Positions 22,435 through 34,403 of a DNA stretch of 64,000 bases are shown piece by piece (position 1 is the first letter of the stretch; the number at the start of each line of letters is the position of its first letter). Both the position numbers and the translations under genes were made by a program. The stretch is from positions 24,307-88,306 of the forward strand of contig JAQTQN010000001.1 of assembly GCA_028712225.1 (NCBI GenBank), read 5' to 3'. Origin of the DNA: Methylobacter sp. Lineage in GTDB: Bacteria > Pseudomonadota > Gammaproteobacteria > Methylococcales > Methylomonadaceae. Under the pieces are notes generated by a model that was given only the letters and a program-made list of their open reading frames with translations, was not told the DNA's origin and made no database searches.

Positions 22435-23346
22435 ATGGAAAAACGTAGTATTCTTCATATGCTAGACCCAATGCCCCACAACAGCCCATTCGATATAAAC
22501 ATGGCAATGGATGCTGGTTTTGATGTATTAATGCCTTATAGCAATGTTAAATTAGAAAATGTATATGGATTGACACAAGATGCAATTTTCTCACGCAGCG
22601 CTGCTGGCATTAAACGCACAGCCATTTTTGTTGGCGGGCGTGATTTTGCCCTTGCTATGGACATGCTAAATGCTAGCCAAAAAGCGATGGTCCCACCTTT
22701 TGAAATATCGGTATTTGCAGATCCCAGCGGCGCCTTTACAACAGCGGCTGCACTGGTAGCTTGCGTTGCAAAACAACTTAAAGAAAAACATAACAAAGAG
22801 CTAAAAGACTGTAGAGCCTTGATTTTTGGTGGTACAGGCCCAGTGGGAATTGCAACTGGTGTAATTTCATCATTAGCAGGCGCTGAAACTACATTAATAG
22901 ATCACTTGTCCATTGAGACTGCGAAAGATATTGCCCATGAATACAACCGCCGCTTTACTTGTTCATTAAAAGGCGGATATGCGGGTACTGATATTGAAAA
23001 AGCCAAATTAATAACAACTACAGACATAATTTTTTGCACCGCAAAAGCTGGAATTCAGGTTTTGAATGCCAGCGTACTTAATTCGGCTAATAATCTAAAA
23101 GTCGTTGGTGATGTAAATGCAGTCCCTCCTTTAGGTATAGAAGGAATAAAACGGGGAGACAATGGAGCACCATTACAATTTGCAAAAAACTCCAAGGAAG
23201 CCGTAGGCGTAGGGGCATTGGCAATTGGCGATGTTAAATATCAATTACAACATTGCTTAATAAAAGAGATGTTAACGACCAACACCCCTCTCTATTTAGA
23301 TTTTAGACACGCCTTTACAAAAGCTCAAGAAATACTAAATATTTAA
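22435..23346 (+). CDS. MtdB-like methylene-tetrahydromethanopterin dehydrogenase (copy 2, divergent paralog)
   Basis: SILHMLDPMPHNSPFDINMAMDAGFDVLMPYSNV...QDAIFSRSAAGIKRTAIFVGGRD...MVPPFEISVFADPSGAFTTAA...VVGDVNAVPPLGIEGI; tandem to copy 1. Confidence 0.88.
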   Translation: MEKRSILHMLDPMPHNSPFDINMAMDAGFDVLMPYSNVKLENVYGLTQDAIFSRSAAGIKRTAIFVGGRDFALAMDMLNASQKAMVPPFEISVFADPSGAFTTAAALVACVAKQLKEKHNKELKDCRALIFGGTGPVGIATGVISSLAGAETTLIDHLSIETAKDIAHEYNRRFTCSLKGGYAGTDIEKAKLITTTDIIFCTAKAGIQVLNASVLNSANNLKVVGDVNAVPPLGIEGIKRGDNGAPLQFAKNSKEAVGVGALAIGDVKYQLQHCLIKEMLTTNTPLYLDFRHAFTKAQEILNI

Positions 23347-23370
23347 CTTCATTAGACTTTTACTTTGAAT

Positions 23371-24015
23371 TCAAATCAACGACATGTCAATATATCCGAA
23401 TTTCACTGCCAACCGGGTTAACTCAACATCGTTTTTTATTTGCAATTTCTCATATAGGCGATATCTATAAGTATTTATTGTTTTATCACTTAAGCCAAGC
23501 AAATTAGCCATTTCCTTGATAGCCCGGCCTTGTAATATTAACGTTACAATTTCTGATTCTCTGGGCGACAGCTTAATAAATGGCGAATCGCTGCCACCTG
23601 GCAATGCATTAAATGCCAAATTACTGGCGACTTCAGAGCATAAATAACGCTCCCCTGCAATTACTTTTTTAATAGCTTTAAGCATTTCATCAACAGGCGA
23701 GCCTTTAGAAATAAAACCCAACACACCTAGCTTTAACAATTGATGAGGAATAGGACCGTCATTATGAATAGACAATGCGATTATTTTAACGCTAGGATTC
23801 AGCTGCAATATTCTCCTACAGGCCTCGACACCACCTATCCCAGGCATATTAACATCCATCACCAAAACATCGATTGAAATAGTTTTCACCGCATCAATAG
23901 CCTCCTCACCGGACTTGGCCACACCTACAACCACTATATCGTCAGCGCTATTTAATAAAACTTCAATCCCTGTTCTAACGAGTTCATGATCATCTACAAG
24001 TAAAACACTAATCAT
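23371..24015 (-). CDS. NarL/FixJ-family response regulator, GacA/UvrY-like
   Basis: MISVLLVDDHELVRTGIEVLLNSADDIVVVG...VLVMDVNMPGIGGVEACRRI...LSPRESEIVTLILQGRAIKEMANLLGLSDKTINTYRYRLYEKLQIKNDVELTRLAVKFGYID. Confidence 0.9.
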   Translation of the reverse strand: MISVLLVDDHELVRTGIEVLLNSADDIVVVGVAKSGEEAIDAVKTISIDVLVMDVNMPGIGGVEACRRILQLNPSVKIIALSIHNDGPIPHQLLKLGVLGFISKGSPVDEMLKAIKKVIAGERYLCSEVASNLAFNALPGGSDSPFIKLSPRESEIVTLILQGRAIKEMANLLGLSDKTINTYRYRLYEKLQIKNDVELTRLAVKFGYIDMSLI

Positions 24016-25513
24016 TTGATATTTTAATATTAAATTACAACTTGTAAGAAGTATCTAACAGAGAGGCATAAATCTTGTCAGAAATAGAAAATTAATAATT
24101 AAGTAAAAAACACACACTTCATAATATAAGCATTAAGCAAATTCGAACATCAGAATGATTTAGATATATTAAACTATACTGCAATCATAGACTGCCCTAT
24201 AGCTAGCAGTCAATTATAGATATAGCTCGATGTTATTTATGTCCCGCATATCCAAATAATATGCATTCAATTACATGATCATTACCCCCTCCGACTTACA
24301 TTTCATGAACTAGGAGGAGCCATATCCAATAATAGCTAGAAAATGGTCATTGAAGCGCAAAATCTACTTATAAGAAATATTGCCAATATAATCTTATACT
24401 CAAAGCTCAATACTTACTAATATTTCAACTTTACAGAGCAAATAATATCGAACTTATAATGGGAATATGAAATACCTTTAAAACGAAAATAGGCTTCATT
24501 TAAAAAATAAAGAAACAGAAAAATGCAGATGTTTTGAGAAAAGTCCCAGAATAAAAAGAACATCAAACTGGAGGGGATTCATCTTACTACTGATAAAACA
24601 AACATATCAACACCCACTTCGTCTTAAGTCTGGGTGGGTCCGTATGTGGACTGAAAGCCCGGACATACGTCACTAAGCAATGCACCTATCTGGGCCATCT
24701 AAAATTGTCGTTAGAATTGGCTCAAAATGGTGTTCTAAATACTGCGGAACCATTTGTTCAGATCTGTCCAACTGTGGCACAAAAATGCCCCCCCAATAAC
24801 GCTTTTTCAAATAGGAAACTTGCTGCTCTTCCTTTAATTCACCTCATAATTTCAGTGGCGCGATAGAATGAAGCGCACACCAAAATATGGGCATAACTCT
24901 TTATTACAGCACCACAGACCATGCGAATTCCAATCGATTCAAGCCTTGCCTGGCCAATTTTCTAACACGCCAAGCAACATCACATCTCAAGACTTTATAG
25001 AATACTTAAGCAAGTCGCTATTTTTCTGGGTGTTCTACCCAAAAATCCTCAAAAATTTAGCGACGATTAAATTGCTACGCAAGCCTGAGCCGTCCTGCTC
25101 CAATATCGTTTTCACCCAGCAAGAAGATTTAAACATCGCGCAATAACTCTACGACCTCGGCATCGACCAATTGCATTTTCCCTTCCAAACAGTATGCTCG
25201 ATAAAACGCCGACAGACAGGGCTACTCGCGACTAAAATTCGAGCCATTCCTGACTCCAGCTCGCTGCTTCCATGAATTTTAAGCTTGAACAAACAAAATA
25301 GTGCTCAATTTGATGGGTTTAGATTCCACATCAACTCGTTAGCACTCATTACCTCAGCTGAAACCAGCGATTTAAAGCTTATGATAGAAAACTTATCTTA
25401 AGAAAAATAAATTGCATGCTAACTATAAGCTTAAAAAATTCGCCAGCCATCTCAACCGCATTGAAATTTTTAAAAAAAATATTGGCAAGACAAAGTAACT
25501 TATAAAATAAAAA

Positions 25514-25885
25514 TCAACCAACCCTATCAACAAACTCTACATAAGCCATAGGAGCTTGATCACCCGTACGATATCCACACTTCATAATACGCAAATAACC
25601 TCCCTGCCTATCCTTGAATCGCGGACCTAGTTCGTCGAACAACTTAGAAACTACATTTCTATCTCGTAATTTAGAAAAGGCCAACCTTCTCTTAGAGACT
25701 TCGTCAACTTTCGATAACGTAATTAAGGGCTCAGCATATGCTCTAAGTTCTTTTGCCTTGGGCAATGTCGTCTTAATTAACTCATGAGTTATTAAAGAAG
25801 AAACCATATTGCTAAAAAGAGCTTTTCGGTGACTGCTATTTATATTAAATTTTCTACCAGATTTACGATGTCTCATACAAATCAA
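25514..25885 (-). CDS. rplQ: 50S ribosomal protein L17
   Basis: [45 protein letters not shown]; the likely start is the internal MRHRKSGR. Confidence 0.97.
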   Translation of the reverse strand: MICMRHRKSGRKFNINSSHRKALFSNMVSSLITHELIKTTLPKAKELRAYAEPLITLSKVDEVSKRRLAFSKLRDRNVVSKLFDELGPRFKDRQGGYLRIMKCGYRTGDQAPMAYVEFVDRVG

Positions 25886-25892
25886 CCTTTAA

Positions 25893-26906
25893 TTAATTAT
25901 TTATTACAATAGAATGATCTATTATATTATCAGGTGGCCATTTCTCAAGCTTCATCCCTAACGACAATCCTTTGAGTGCCAATATATCCTTGATCTCAGT
26001 TAACGACTTTTTTCCTAAATTTGGTGTTTTTAATAACTCAACTTCAGTTCGCTGAATTAGGTCACCAATATAGAATATATTTTCAGCTTTCAAACAATTT
26101 GCAGATCGGACAGTGAGCTCAAGATCATCGACAGGCCTTAGTAAGACGGGGTCGAATCTATCTTCAACGATACTAGCTTCATCCGCAACCTGAGGAGCAA
26201 CTCTCTCGAAATCTACAAATACAGACAGTTGATCATGTAATATAGTTGCAGCTAATCTAATAGTCTGCTCAGGATCAACAGTTCCATTCGTTTCAAGCTC
26301 AATTATTAACTTATCCAAATCAGTACGCTGCTCAACACGCGTTGTCTCTATATGATAAGCAACTTTCAGAATTGGACTATAAGCGGCATCTAGCTTTAAA
26401 TTACCTACAGACAAACTAGATTCATTAACAAATTTACGCTGAGATACTGGCTCATAGCCCCTACCACGCCTTACGGTTAAACGCATACCTAAAGTCCCTG
26501 CTTGAGTTAAATTAGCAATCACTAGGCTAGGATTAACTATTTCAACATCGTGAGGTAAACTTATATCCGAGGCAAACACTGGACCTGGGCCAGATTTATT
26601 TAAAGTTAATTGTATTTCGTCCTTTGAATGAACTATCAAAGCTAATCTTTTCAAATTCAACAAAATATCAATAACGTCTTCTTGGACGCCTTCGATTGTA
26701 GTGTACTCATGCTGAACACCATCGATCTCAACATCAGTTACAGCACAACCAGGAATAGCTGAAAGTAGTACTCTACGTAAAGCATTACCTATAGAGTGCC
26801 CAAACCCCCTTTCTAGTGGCTCTATAACAACCCTGGCATGATTAGGACTCTTAGTCACTACCTCTACCAATCGGGGCTTTAATAAACTAGAAATAGTATT
26901 CAACAT
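25893..26906 (-). CDS. rpoA: RNA polymerase alpha subunit
   Basis: [40 protein letters not shown]. Confidence 0.98.
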   Translation of the reverse strand: MLNTISSLLKPRLVEVVTKSPNHARVVIEPLERGFGHSIGNALRRVLLSAIPGCAVTDVEIDGVQHEYTTIEGVQEDVIDILLNLKRLALIVHSKDEIQLTLNKSGPGPVFASDISLPHDVEIVNPSLVIANLTQAGTLGMRLTVRRGRGYEPVSQRKFVNESSLSVGNLKLDAAYSPILKVAYHIETTRVEQRTDLDKLIIELETNGTVDPEQTIRLAATILHDQLSVFVDFERVAPQVADEASIVEDRFDPVLLRPVDDLELTVRSANCLKAENIFYIGDLIQRTEVELLKTPNLGKKSLTEIKDILALKGLSLGMKLEKWPPDNIIDHSIVINN

Positions 26907-26927
26907 TAATATACCTGTACACCTGAA

Positions 26928-27548
26928 TTATTTAGAGTAAAGCTCAACAACCAATTGTTCGTTAATATCTGAACCCAGATCAACCCTATCAGGATAATTT
27001 AAATATTGCCCTGACATTTCTTTAGAGTTAACCGATAACCATGACGGAAAACCATATTGCTCAGCAACGACAAGTGAATCTATAATTCTTTGCTGCTTTT
27101 TAGATTTATCTCTAATTGATAAATTATCACCAATAGATACTTGGTAAGAAGGGAGGTTTATTATAACGTTGTTAACTTTTATAGACTTATGGGAAACAAG
27201 TTGTCTAGCCTCAGCTCTAGTGGAAGCAAACCCCATTCTATAAACAACATTATCTAATCTGGATTCTAAAATAAGCAACAAGTTTTCACCTGTCGCACCC
27301 TTTTTCATATCTGCAATTTTATAATAATTACGAAACTGTTTTTCAAGAATACCATAAATCCTTCTTAATCTTTGCTTTGCTCTTAACTGAAGTGCATAAT
27401 CAGAACTGCGACCTCGTTTAGCTCCATGCTGACCAGGCTTTTGATCTAACTTACATTTACCCTCAAGGGACTTCCCGCGACTTTTCAAAAAAAGGTCTGT
27501 ACCTTCTCTACGACTTAATTTACAAGTTGGACCAGTATAACGTGCCAT
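26928..27548 (-). CDS. rpsD: 30S ribosomal protein S4
   Basis: [23 protein letters not shown]. Confidence 0.98.
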   Translation of the reverse strand: MARYTGPTCKLSRREGTDLFLKSRGKSLEGKCKLDQKPGQHGAKRGRSSDYALQLRAKQRLRRIYGILEKQFRNYYKIADMKKGATGENLLLILESRLDNVVYRMGFASTRAEARQLVSHKSIKVNNVIINLPSYQVSIGDNLSIRDKSKKQQRIIDSLVVAEQYGFPSWLSVNSKEMSGQYLNYPDRVDLGSDINEQLVVELYSK

Positions 27549-27581
27549 ATAAATATTCTCTTAATTCAATTATTAACGACC

Positions 27582-27968
27582 TTAAACACGACGTTTTTTG
27601 GGTGGCCGACAACCATTATGAGGAATCGGAGTCACATCAAAAATATTGTGAATTTTTAATCCTAAATTGCTAAGTGACCTAACAGCAGACTCTCTCCCTG
27701 GACCAGGCCCCTTAATCATAACATCAAGATTTTTCATTCCGTATTCAAGAGCAATTAAGCCAGCTTTTTCAGCTGCAACCTGAGCAGCAAAAGGAGTACT
27801 TTTACGAGAACCTCTAAAACCGGACCCGCCAGATGTTGCCCATGATAAAGTATTACCCTTCCTATCAGTAATAGTCACTATTGTGTTATTAAATGAAGCA
27901 TGAACATGAACTATCCCATCTGCCACTTCTTTTTTAATACGTTTTCTTGACCTATTTTGAATTGCCAT
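27582..27968 (-). CDS. rpsK: 30S ribosomal protein S11
   Basis: [46 protein letters not shown]. Confidence 0.98.
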   Translation of the reverse strand: MAIQNRSRKRIKKEVADGIVHVHASFNNTIVTITDRKGNTLSWATSGGSGFRGSRKSTPFAAQVAAEKAGLIALEYGMKNLDVMIKGPGPGRESAVRSLSNLGLKIHNIFDVTPIPHNGCRPPKKRRV

Positions 27969-27993
27969 TACTTAAAATCTCATAAAATATAAC

Positions 27994-28350
27994 TTATTTC
28001 CTAATTGGTTTGCGCGGCCCTTTCCGAGTTCGCGCGTTTGTTCTTGTTCTTTGACCTCTCAGAGGCAGACCCCGACGGTGTCTTATGCCTCTATAGCAAC
28101 CTAAATCCATTAGTCTCTTGATATTCATTGAGACTTCACGCCTTAGATCGCCTTCTACGGTCATTTTAGATATCAAAGACCTTATTGACTCTAACTCGAC
28201 TTCAGAAAGCTCCTTAATCTTTACAGAAGGACTTATGCCGACTTCATTGCAAATGTCTGCAGCTGTTTTCCTGCCTATACCATAAATAGCAGTTAATGCT
28301 ATCACAGAATGCTTATGATCTGATACGTTTATCCCGGCAATTCGTGCCAT
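27994..28350 (-). CDS. rpsM: 30S ribosomal protein S13
   Basis: [34 protein letters not shown]. Confidence 0.98.
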   Translation of the reverse strand: MARIAGINVSDHKHSVIALTAIYGIGRKTAADICNEVGISPSVKIKELSEVELESIRSLISKMTVEGDLRREVSMNIKRLMDLGCYRGIRHRRGLPLRGQRTRTNARTRKGPRKPIRK

Positions 28351-28402
28351 CTAAAAATCCTCTATTTAAACTATATGTAACGGAGAAAGAGTTATAAGTT
28401 TT

Positions 28403-28516
28403 TTAACCTTGTCTTTGCTTGTGCCTACCGTCATCACAAATTACACGGACAATACCATTTCTTTTGACAATCTTACACTTTCTACAAATTTTTTTTACTG
28501 ACGCTCTAACTTTCAA
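28403..28516 (-). CDS. rpmJ: 50S ribosomal protein L36 (37 aa, TTG start; not in ORF track)
   Basis: Own translation of minus strand between rpsM and sec[38 protein letters not shown]. Confidence 0.95.
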   Translation of the reverse strand: MKVRASVKKICRKCKIVKRNGIVRVICDDGRHKQRQG

Positions 28517-28548
28517 AATATTTACTCCAGATATATTCTAATAAATAA

Positions 28549-29868
28549 TTATTTTTTAAGATTGGCTTTTTTCATTAATCCATCATACTGCTGAGTCATA
28601 ATATGAGTTTGCATTTGAGAAATGAAATCCATAACGACAACAACTATAATTAGCAAAGAAGTACCACCAAAATAAAAAGGGACGTTCCAATAAACTATTA
28701 AAAACTCCGGCAAAAGACAAACCAGTGTAATATAAAAAGCCCCGACCAATGTAAGCCTTGTAAGCACCCTATCAATGTAAACACTTGTTTGAATGCCCGG
28801 CCTAATACCGGCTAAAAAAGCACCAGACTTTTTAAGATTTTCTGCTGTTTCTCTAGAATTAAAAACCAAAGCAGTATAAAAGAAACAAAAGAAAACAATG
28901 GCTAATGCATAAAATAAAACATATACAGGTTGCCCAGGCGATAACAAAGTTGCCAAGTCCTGCAACCATAAAAGACCATCTGAATTAGCAAACCACCCGG
29001 CAATAGTAGCAGGAAACAAAATAATACTAGAAGCAAAGATTGGAGGAATAACACCAGCCATATTTAATTTCAACGGCAAAAAACTAGTTTGCCCCCCGTA
29101 AAGTTTTTTACCTTGTTGACGCTTGGGGTAATTTATTGTAATTCTTCGCTGAGCTCTTTCGACAAAAACCACTAACGCAGTAACCGAAATTGACAATAAA
29201 AACAATAAAATTATCAAACCAGCACTCATCTCGCCTGTTCTGGCTAGCTCTAAAGTACCGCCAACAGCTTTAGGCAATCCTGAAACAATACCTGCAAATA
29301 TTATTAATGATATTCCATTACCAATACCCCGCTCAGTAACCTGCTCACCAAGCCACATTAGAAACACAGTACCTGTTACCAAAGTTATCGTAGTAATTGC
29401 TATAAAAGACAGCCCCGGATTCAAAACAACGGACAACCCACCGGCAGTCTGATTTTGCAATGCAATAGAAATCCCTAACCCTTGAAACGAAGCGAGAACA
29501 ACAGTACCAAACCGTGTGTACTGAGAAATCTTTTTTCGCCCCGCTTCACCCTCTTTTTTAATTTGCTCCATAAAAGGAATAACGACAGTCATTAGCTGCA
29601 TAATAATAGAAGCCGATATGTATGGCATTATACCTAGGGCAAAAATACTTAACCGCATTAATGCGCCACCTGAAAACATATTAAACATATCAAGTATGGA
29701 GCCACTTTGCTGCTCAAACATTATTGCGAGTGCTTTTGGATCAATGCCTGGAACTGGTATATGGGAACCAACCCTATAAACAACAAGAGCACCTAAAACA
29801 AAAAATAATTTTGCTTTAAGATCAGTAAAAGAATCTGATTTCACTGCATTTCTCTTTGCTGTATTCAC
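28549..29868 (-). CDS. secY: Protein translocase subunit SecY
   Basis: [18 protein letters not shown]... multi-TM SecY; spc operon position. Confidence 0.98.
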   Translation of the reverse strand: MNTAKRNAVKSDSFTDLKAKLFFVLGALVVYRVGSHIPVPGIDPKALAIMFEQQSGSILDMFNMFSGGALMRLSIFALGIMPYISASIIMQLMTVVIPFMEQIKKEGEAGRKKISQYTRFGTVVLASFQGLGISIALQNQTAGGLSVVLNPGLSFIAITTITLVTGTVFLMWLGEQVTERGIGNGISLIIFAGIVSGLPKAVGGTLELARTGEMSAGLIILLFLLSISVTALVVFVERAQRRITINYPKRQQGKKLYGGQTSFLPLKLNMAGVIPPIFASSIILFPATIAGWFANSDGLLWLQDLATLLSPGQPVYVLFYALAIVFFCFFYTALVFNSRETAENLKKSGAFLAGIRPGIQTSVYIDRVLTRLTLVGAFYITLVCLLPEFLIVYWNVPFYFGGTSLLIIVVVVMDFISQMQTHIMTQQYDGLMKKANLKK

Positions 29869-30303
29869 TTAAACCTCTATAACGCCACCGAGAGCGACAA
29901 TTTTAGCTTTTGCACCTGCTGTACATTTCAACCCAGCCAGCCTAACCGCCCTTGTCAAAATACCAGAATCAATGATTTTAACAGATTTTGTAAATATAGG
30001 AATAATCGATAAGGCTTTCAAAGTATTTAAGTCTATAAGCTCAACATTAATTTTTTCTAAATCTGACAGACGAACTTCTGAACTAAATCTTGATAATGCT
30101 GATTTGAATCCTATCTTTGGCAGCCTTCTCTGCAAAGGCATCTGCCCCCCTTCAAAACCAACTTTATGAAAACCACCAGATCGTGCTTTTTGACCCTTAT
30201 GACCACGACCACAAGTCTTCCCTAGCGTTGATCCAATACCCCTACCAACACGAGTAGATTTCTTTCTTGAGCCATATGTTGACTGTATAGTGTTCAAAAA
30301 CAT
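29869..30303 (-). CDS. rplO: 50S ribosomal protein L15
   Basis: [27 protein letters not shown]. Confidence 0.98.
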   Translation of the reverse strand: MFLNTIQSTYGSRKKSTRVGRGIGSTLGKTCGRGHKGQKARSGGFHKVGFEGGQMPLQRRLPKIGFKSALSRFSSEVRLSDLEKINVELIDLNTLKALSIIPIFTKSVKIIDSGILTRAVRLAGLKCTAGAKAKIVALGGVIEV

Positions 30304-30488
30304 TATAACTCCCTCACTTTCAACATATAAGATACTTTATTAATCATACCTCGATTTTCCAAAGTATCAGCGAGCAAAACCGTTTGATTTATTTTTTTTA
30401 AACCCAAGCCAATGATACAAGCCTTATGAGAAGGCAGTCTTCCATTTTTGCTTTTAATCATAGTCACACTTAATGTAGAACTAGTCAT
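30303..30488 (-). CDS. rpmD: 50S ribosomal protein L30
   Basis: [51 protein letters not shown]. Confidence 0.95.
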   Translation of the reverse strand: MTSSTLSVTMIKSKNGRLPSHKACIIGLGLKKINQTVLLADTLENRGMINKVSYMLKVREL

Positions 30489-30493
30489 TGCTA

Positions 30494-31000
30494 CTACCCA
30501 ATTACCTTATCAACTGAAAGTCCACGTTTAGCAGCAATTTGATCGACACTTCTCATTTCTGCCAAGCCATTTATAGTAGCCCTCACAACGTTAATGGGAT
30601 TACTTGTCCCAATGCATTTAGCCAAAACATTATGAACACCAACCACTTCAAATACCGCCCTCATCGCACCACCTGCAATAATACCCGTACCTTCCGAGGC
30701 GGGCTGCATATAAACTTTTGCCGCACCAGTTACATTCATAACTGGATATTGCAGAGTATCGCCTTTTAACGCGACCTTCTTCATGTTCTTTCGAGCCTGT
30801 TCAAGGGATTTCTGAATCGCAATAGGAACTTCTCTAGCCTTACTTACACCATAACCTACACGACCATCACCATCGCCAACAACTGTTAAAGCCGTAAAAC
30901 CAAATACACGCCCCCCCTTAACAACTTTTGCGACACGCCTTACATTGACCAACTTCTCTTGCAAACCATCTACGCTACCTTGTGCAGGTGCAATAGCCAT
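30494..31000 (-). CDS. rpsE: 30S ribosomal protein S5
   Basis: [48 protein letters not shown]. Confidence 0.98.
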   Translation of the reverse strand: MAIAPAQGSVDGLQEKLVNVRRVAKVVKGGRVFGFTALTVVGDGDGRVGYGVSKAREVPIAIQKSLEQARKNMKKVALKGDTLQYPVMNVTGAAKVYMQPASEGTGIIAGGAMRAVFEVVGVHNVLAKCIGTSNPINVVRATINGLAEMRSVDQIAAKRGLSVDKVIG

Positions 31001-31009
31001 AATATTCTC

Positions 31010-31363
31010 CTAAAAAATTAAACCTGCTTCACGCGCCGCTTCTGCTAGGGCCTTTACACGCCCGTGGTATTTGAATCCAGAACGATCAAATGCAACCTTA
31101 GAGACACCCACAGCTAAAGCTTTTTCAGCGATTAACCGACCGACATGGGCCGCCGCATCACTATTACTAGTATTTGACAATACAGATTTTATTTCAGACT
31201 GCACAGTAGATGCACTAGCCAAAGTTAATTTACCATCACCTGAAATAATTTGAGCATAAATATGCTGAGAAGTTCTATGTACTGAAAGACGATTAATTGC
31301 TTGGCTTTTTATTTTACTACGTAATTTTAATGCTCGCTTCAATCGAGACAATTTTTTATCCAT
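31010..31363 (-). CDS. rplR: 50S ribosomal protein L18
   Basis: Family sequence and spc operon position. Confidence 0.97.
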   Translation of the reverse strand: MDKKLSRLKRALKLRSKIKSQAINRLSVHRTSQHIYAQIISGDGKLTLASASTVQSEIKSVLSNTSNSDAAAHVGRLIAEKALAVGVSKVAFDRSGFKYHGRVKALAEAAREAGLIF

Positions 31364-31372
31364 TACAAATTC

Positions 31373-31906
31373 CTATTTCTTTTTAGCTTCTTTTCTCACC
31401 ACATTCTCATTAGAATACCTAACACCTTTACCTTTATATGGCTCAGGCGGTCTATACTTTCTAATGTTTGCGGCAACCTGACCAACCAACTGTTTATCAA
31501 TGCCTTTTACTATAATTTCAATCTGAGTAGGAGTTTCAACACTAACACCATCGGGAACTACAAAATCAACCGGATGTGAAAATCCGAGTGACAAACTCAG
31601 AACATTCTCCTTAATCTGAGCTCTATAACCAACCCCAACAAGTGACAACTTTGATTCAAAACCTTCTGAAACCCCAGTTACCATATTATTTATTATAGCT
31701 CTCGCAGTTCCAGCTTGAGCTGTAGCAGACTTGCTTGTCGAATCCCATTCTAAAACAACTGATTCATCAATGATTTGAAAGCCGACAAATTCATTTAAAG
31801 TATACTGAATTTCGCCTTTAGAACCTTTAACAAAAATATTTTTACCATCTATATTTACATTTACGCTTTTCGGTATTATTACCGGAGCTTTAGCAATTCT
31901 TGACAT
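31373..31906 (-). CDS. rplF: 50S ribosomal protein L6
   Basis: MSRIAKAPVIIP...RKYRPPEPYKGKGVRYSNE. Confidence 0.98.
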   Translation of the reverse strand: MSRIAKAPVIIPKSVNVNIDGKNIFVKGSKGEIQYTLNEFVGFQIIDESVVLEWDSTSKSATAQAGTARAIINNMVTGVSEGFESKLSLVGVGYRAQIKENVLSLSLGFSHPVDFVVPDGVSVETPTQIEIIVKGIDKQLVGQVAANIRKYRPPEPYKGKGVRYSNENVVRKEAKKK

Positions 31907-31918
31907 AAAGTATCCTAA

Positions 31919-32314
31919 TTAACAAACAGTACAAATAACTTCACCACCGCGACCACTTGCACGCGCAGCCTTATCTGTCATGACACCGTTCGATGTCGAT
32001 ACAATAGCTATACCAAGACCACCAAGAACAACAGGTAAGCGATCTTTTGAACGATAGATTCTTAAACCAGGGCGACTTATTCTTTTAATATTCTCAATAA
32101 CGGGGGCCCCCTTGTAGTATTTTAACTCTATCAAGATCTCCTCATGAACACCCACACTTTCAACAGAATACCCAGAAATGTAACCCTCGTCTTTTAAAAC
32201 CTTAGCTATAGAAAGCTTTAATTTAGAAGTTTGCATTTTAACAATTTTTTTTCCCGCAGACTGCCCATTTCTTATTCGGGTCAACATATCTGCTACAGGA
32301 TCAGTCATACTCAT
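31919..32314 (-). CDS. rpsH: 30S ribosomal protein S8
   Basis: [16 protein letters not shown]...[34 protein letters not shown]. Confidence 0.98.
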   Translation of the reverse strand: MSMTDPVADMLTRIRNGQSAGKKIVKMQTSKLKLSIAKVLKDEGYISGYSVESVGVHEEILIELKYYKGAPVIENIKRISRPGLRIYRSKDRLPVVLGGLGIAIVSTSNGVMTDKAARASGRGGEVICTVC

Positions 32315-32344
32315 TTAAATTCTCCAAACATTAGATTAATACCA

Positions 32345-32650
32345 CTACCAACTTGCTTTTACAAGCCCAGGTACATCGCCTCGCATAGTGGCTTCTCTAA
32401 GTTTGTTTCTACTTAAGCCGAATTTCCGGTAATAGCCATGTGGACGCCCTGTAAGATTGCATCGGTTCCTAACTCTAGAAACACTTGAGTCTCTCGGCAT
32501 TTTCTGAAGCTGGAGTTGTGCTATTTCTTTTTGATCATAAGAAGAATTAGGATCTCTAATAATCTCTTTTATTTTTAAACGCTTATTAGATAACTTTTTT
32601 ACTAAATTTTTACGCTTAACTTCTCGCGCAATCATTGATTTTTTTGCCAT
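32345..32650 (-). CDS. rpsN: 30S ribosomal protein S14
   Basis: [39 protein letters not shown]. Confidence 0.98.
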   Translation of the reverse strand: MAKKSMIAREVKRKNLVKKLSNKRLKIKEIIRDPNSSYDQKEIAQLQLQKMPRDSSVSRVRNRCNLTGRPHGYYRKFGLSRNKLREATMRGDVPGLVKASW

Positions 32651-32664
32651 AAGTAAGTTACTCT

Positions 32665-33204
32665 TTAACTTTTAAATGGAAAATTAAAAAGTTTTAGCAA
32701 AGCTAACCCTTCGTCATTTGTTTGAGCTGTTGTAGTAATGGTAATATCCATTCCTCTCAACACGTCGATTTTGTCATAATCAATTTCAGGGAAAATTATT
32801 TGCTCTTTAACACCTAAAGAATAATTTCCACGACCATCAAAACTTTTTGGACTCAAACCTCTAAAATCTCGAATACGAGGTATAGAAATATTAATTAATC
32901 TATCGAGAAATTCGTACATTCTATCACTGCGCAAAGTTACTTTGCAGCCTATTGGCATATCATCTCGAATCTTAAATCCCGCAATTGACTTTCTAGCGAG
33001 AGTAACAACCGGCTTCTGCCCAGATATTTTCTCCATATCGTTAAGCGCTGATTGCAAGGATTTTTTGTCGGCAACAGCCTCCCCTACTCCCATATTCAAT
33101 GTTATCTTCGAAATGCGCGGGGCTTGCATAATTGACTTGTATGAGTATTGCTCCAATAATACAGGCAATATCTTTTCTCTATATTCTTTTTTTAATCTAG
33201 CCAT
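32665..33204 (-). CDS. rplE: 50S ribosomal protein L5
   Basis: [50 protein letters not shown]. Confidence 0.98.
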   Translation of the reverse strand: MARLKKEYREKILPVLLEQYSYKSIMQAPRISKITLNMGVGEAVADKKSLQSALNDMEKISGQKPVVTLARKSIAGFKIRDDMPIGCKVTLRSDRMYEFLDRLINISIPRIRDFRGLSPKSFDGRGNYSLGVKEQIIFPEIDYDKIDVLRGMDITITTTAQTNDEGLALLKLFNFPFKS

Positions 33205-33218
33205 GATTTCATATAACC

Positions 33219-33536
33219 TTAAACATCAACAACTTCATTAGTTGACTTAAAAAATCTTACCTTATTACCATTTTCGAGAAGCTTAAAACCAACACGATCT
33301 GGTCTTTTTGTAACTGGATTATACAAACCAACATTAGATATATCGATAGGCAATTCTATAGTAACTATACCTCCAGAAACGCCTGAGTTTGGGTTTGATT
33401 TTTGAGTTTTTTTATACTGATTTATCCCATCGACCAAAATCTTTCGAGAAGACAAAACCTTAGAAACTCTCCCTGACTTCCCTTTATCTTTGCCAGCTAT
33501 AATAACTACATCATCGCCTTTTTTTATTTTTTGCAT
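33219..33536 (-). CDS. rplX: 50S ribosomal protein L24
   Basis: [26 protein letters not shown]. Confidence 0.97.
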   Translation of the reverse strand: MQKIKKGDDVVIIAGKDKGKSGRVSKVLSSRKILVDGINQYKKTQKSNPNSGVSGGIVTIELPIDISNVGLYNPVTKRPDRVGFKLLENGNKVRFFKSTNEVVDV

Positions 33537-33546
33537 AAGTAGTTAC

Positions 33547-33915
33547 CTATAGAACCTCTGGGGCCAAAGAAATTATTTTCATGAATTTTTCCCCTCTTAA
33601 TTCACGCGTAACCGGACCAAAAATACGAGTACCAATTGGCTGTAGATTGTTGTTTAAAATAACAGCGGCATTACCATCAAACCGAATAACTGAACCATCA
33701 GCTCTTCTCACCCCTTTTCGAGTCCTCACAACTAATGCGTTGTAAACATCTCCTTTCTTTACCCTTCCCCTAGGTATTGCATCTTTTATACTAACTTTAA
33801 TTATGTCCCCAATACCAGCATAACGCCTATGGGATCCACCTAATACTTTGATACACATTACCTTTTTTGCGCCGCTATTATCAGCAACTTCAAGATTAGT
33901 TTGCATCTGAATCAT
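33547..33915 (-). CDS. rplN: 50S ribosomal protein L14
   Basis: [44 protein letters not shown]. Confidence 0.98.
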   Translation of the reverse strand: MIQMQTNLEVADNSGAKKVMCIKVLGGSHRRYAGIGDIIKVSIKDAIPRGRVKKGDVYNALVVRTRKGVRRADGSVIRFDGNAAVILNNNLQPIGTRIFGPVTRELRGEKFMKIISLAPEVL

Positions 33916-33948
33916 GATTAATTCCTAAATATATTCTTTGAAGTTACT

Positions 33949-34212
33949 CTATCTACCAGCATTAACCAAAACCTCTACTAACTTAAAGGTTTTGTTTTTA
34001 GACAAAGGTCTGCATGAAGTAATTGACACCAAATCGCCTTCTTTACATACATTATGCTCATCATGAGCCAACAACTTCGAAGATCGTTTTATGTACTTAC
34101 CATACACAGGATGTTTTGTTACGCGACTAACAAGAACTGTGATTGTCTTTTCCATTTTATTACTTACAACAGTACCTGTAACAGTCCTTATATTTACAAC
34201 ATTCTCAACCAT
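33949..34212 (-). CDS. rpsQ: 30S ribosomal protein S17
   Basis: [38 protein letters not shown]. Confidence 0.97.
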   Translation of the reverse strand: MVENVVNIRTVTGTVVSNKMEKTITVLVSRVTKHPVYGKYIKRSSKLLAHDEHNVCKEGDLVSITSCRPLSKNKTFKLVEVLVNAGR

Positions 34213-34403
34213 TACACCCTCGCTTTTTCGGTTAAAACAGTTAAAACTCTTGCGACATCGCGCTTAGTTTTCTTTATTAAATCTGTTTTTGTTAACTGTG
34301 CAGTTGCTTTCTGCACGCGTAAATTAAAATGCTCACGAGAAAGATCAACTAAAATTGATTTAAGCTCTTCGCTTGATTTATTACGTAGTTCGTTCACATT
34401 CAT
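34212..34403 (-). CDS. rpmC: 50S ribosomal protein L29
   Basis: [37 protein letters not shown]. Confidence 0.96.
   Translation of the reverse strand: MNVNELRNKSSEELKSILVDLSREHFNLRVQKATAQLTKTDLIKKTKRDVARVLTVLTEKARV

Noticed and set aside
24868-25146. 92-aa plus-strand ORF in the gene-poor region
   Set aside because: No recognisable domain, poor start context and overlaps minus-strand degenerate coding-like fragments; more likely chance.
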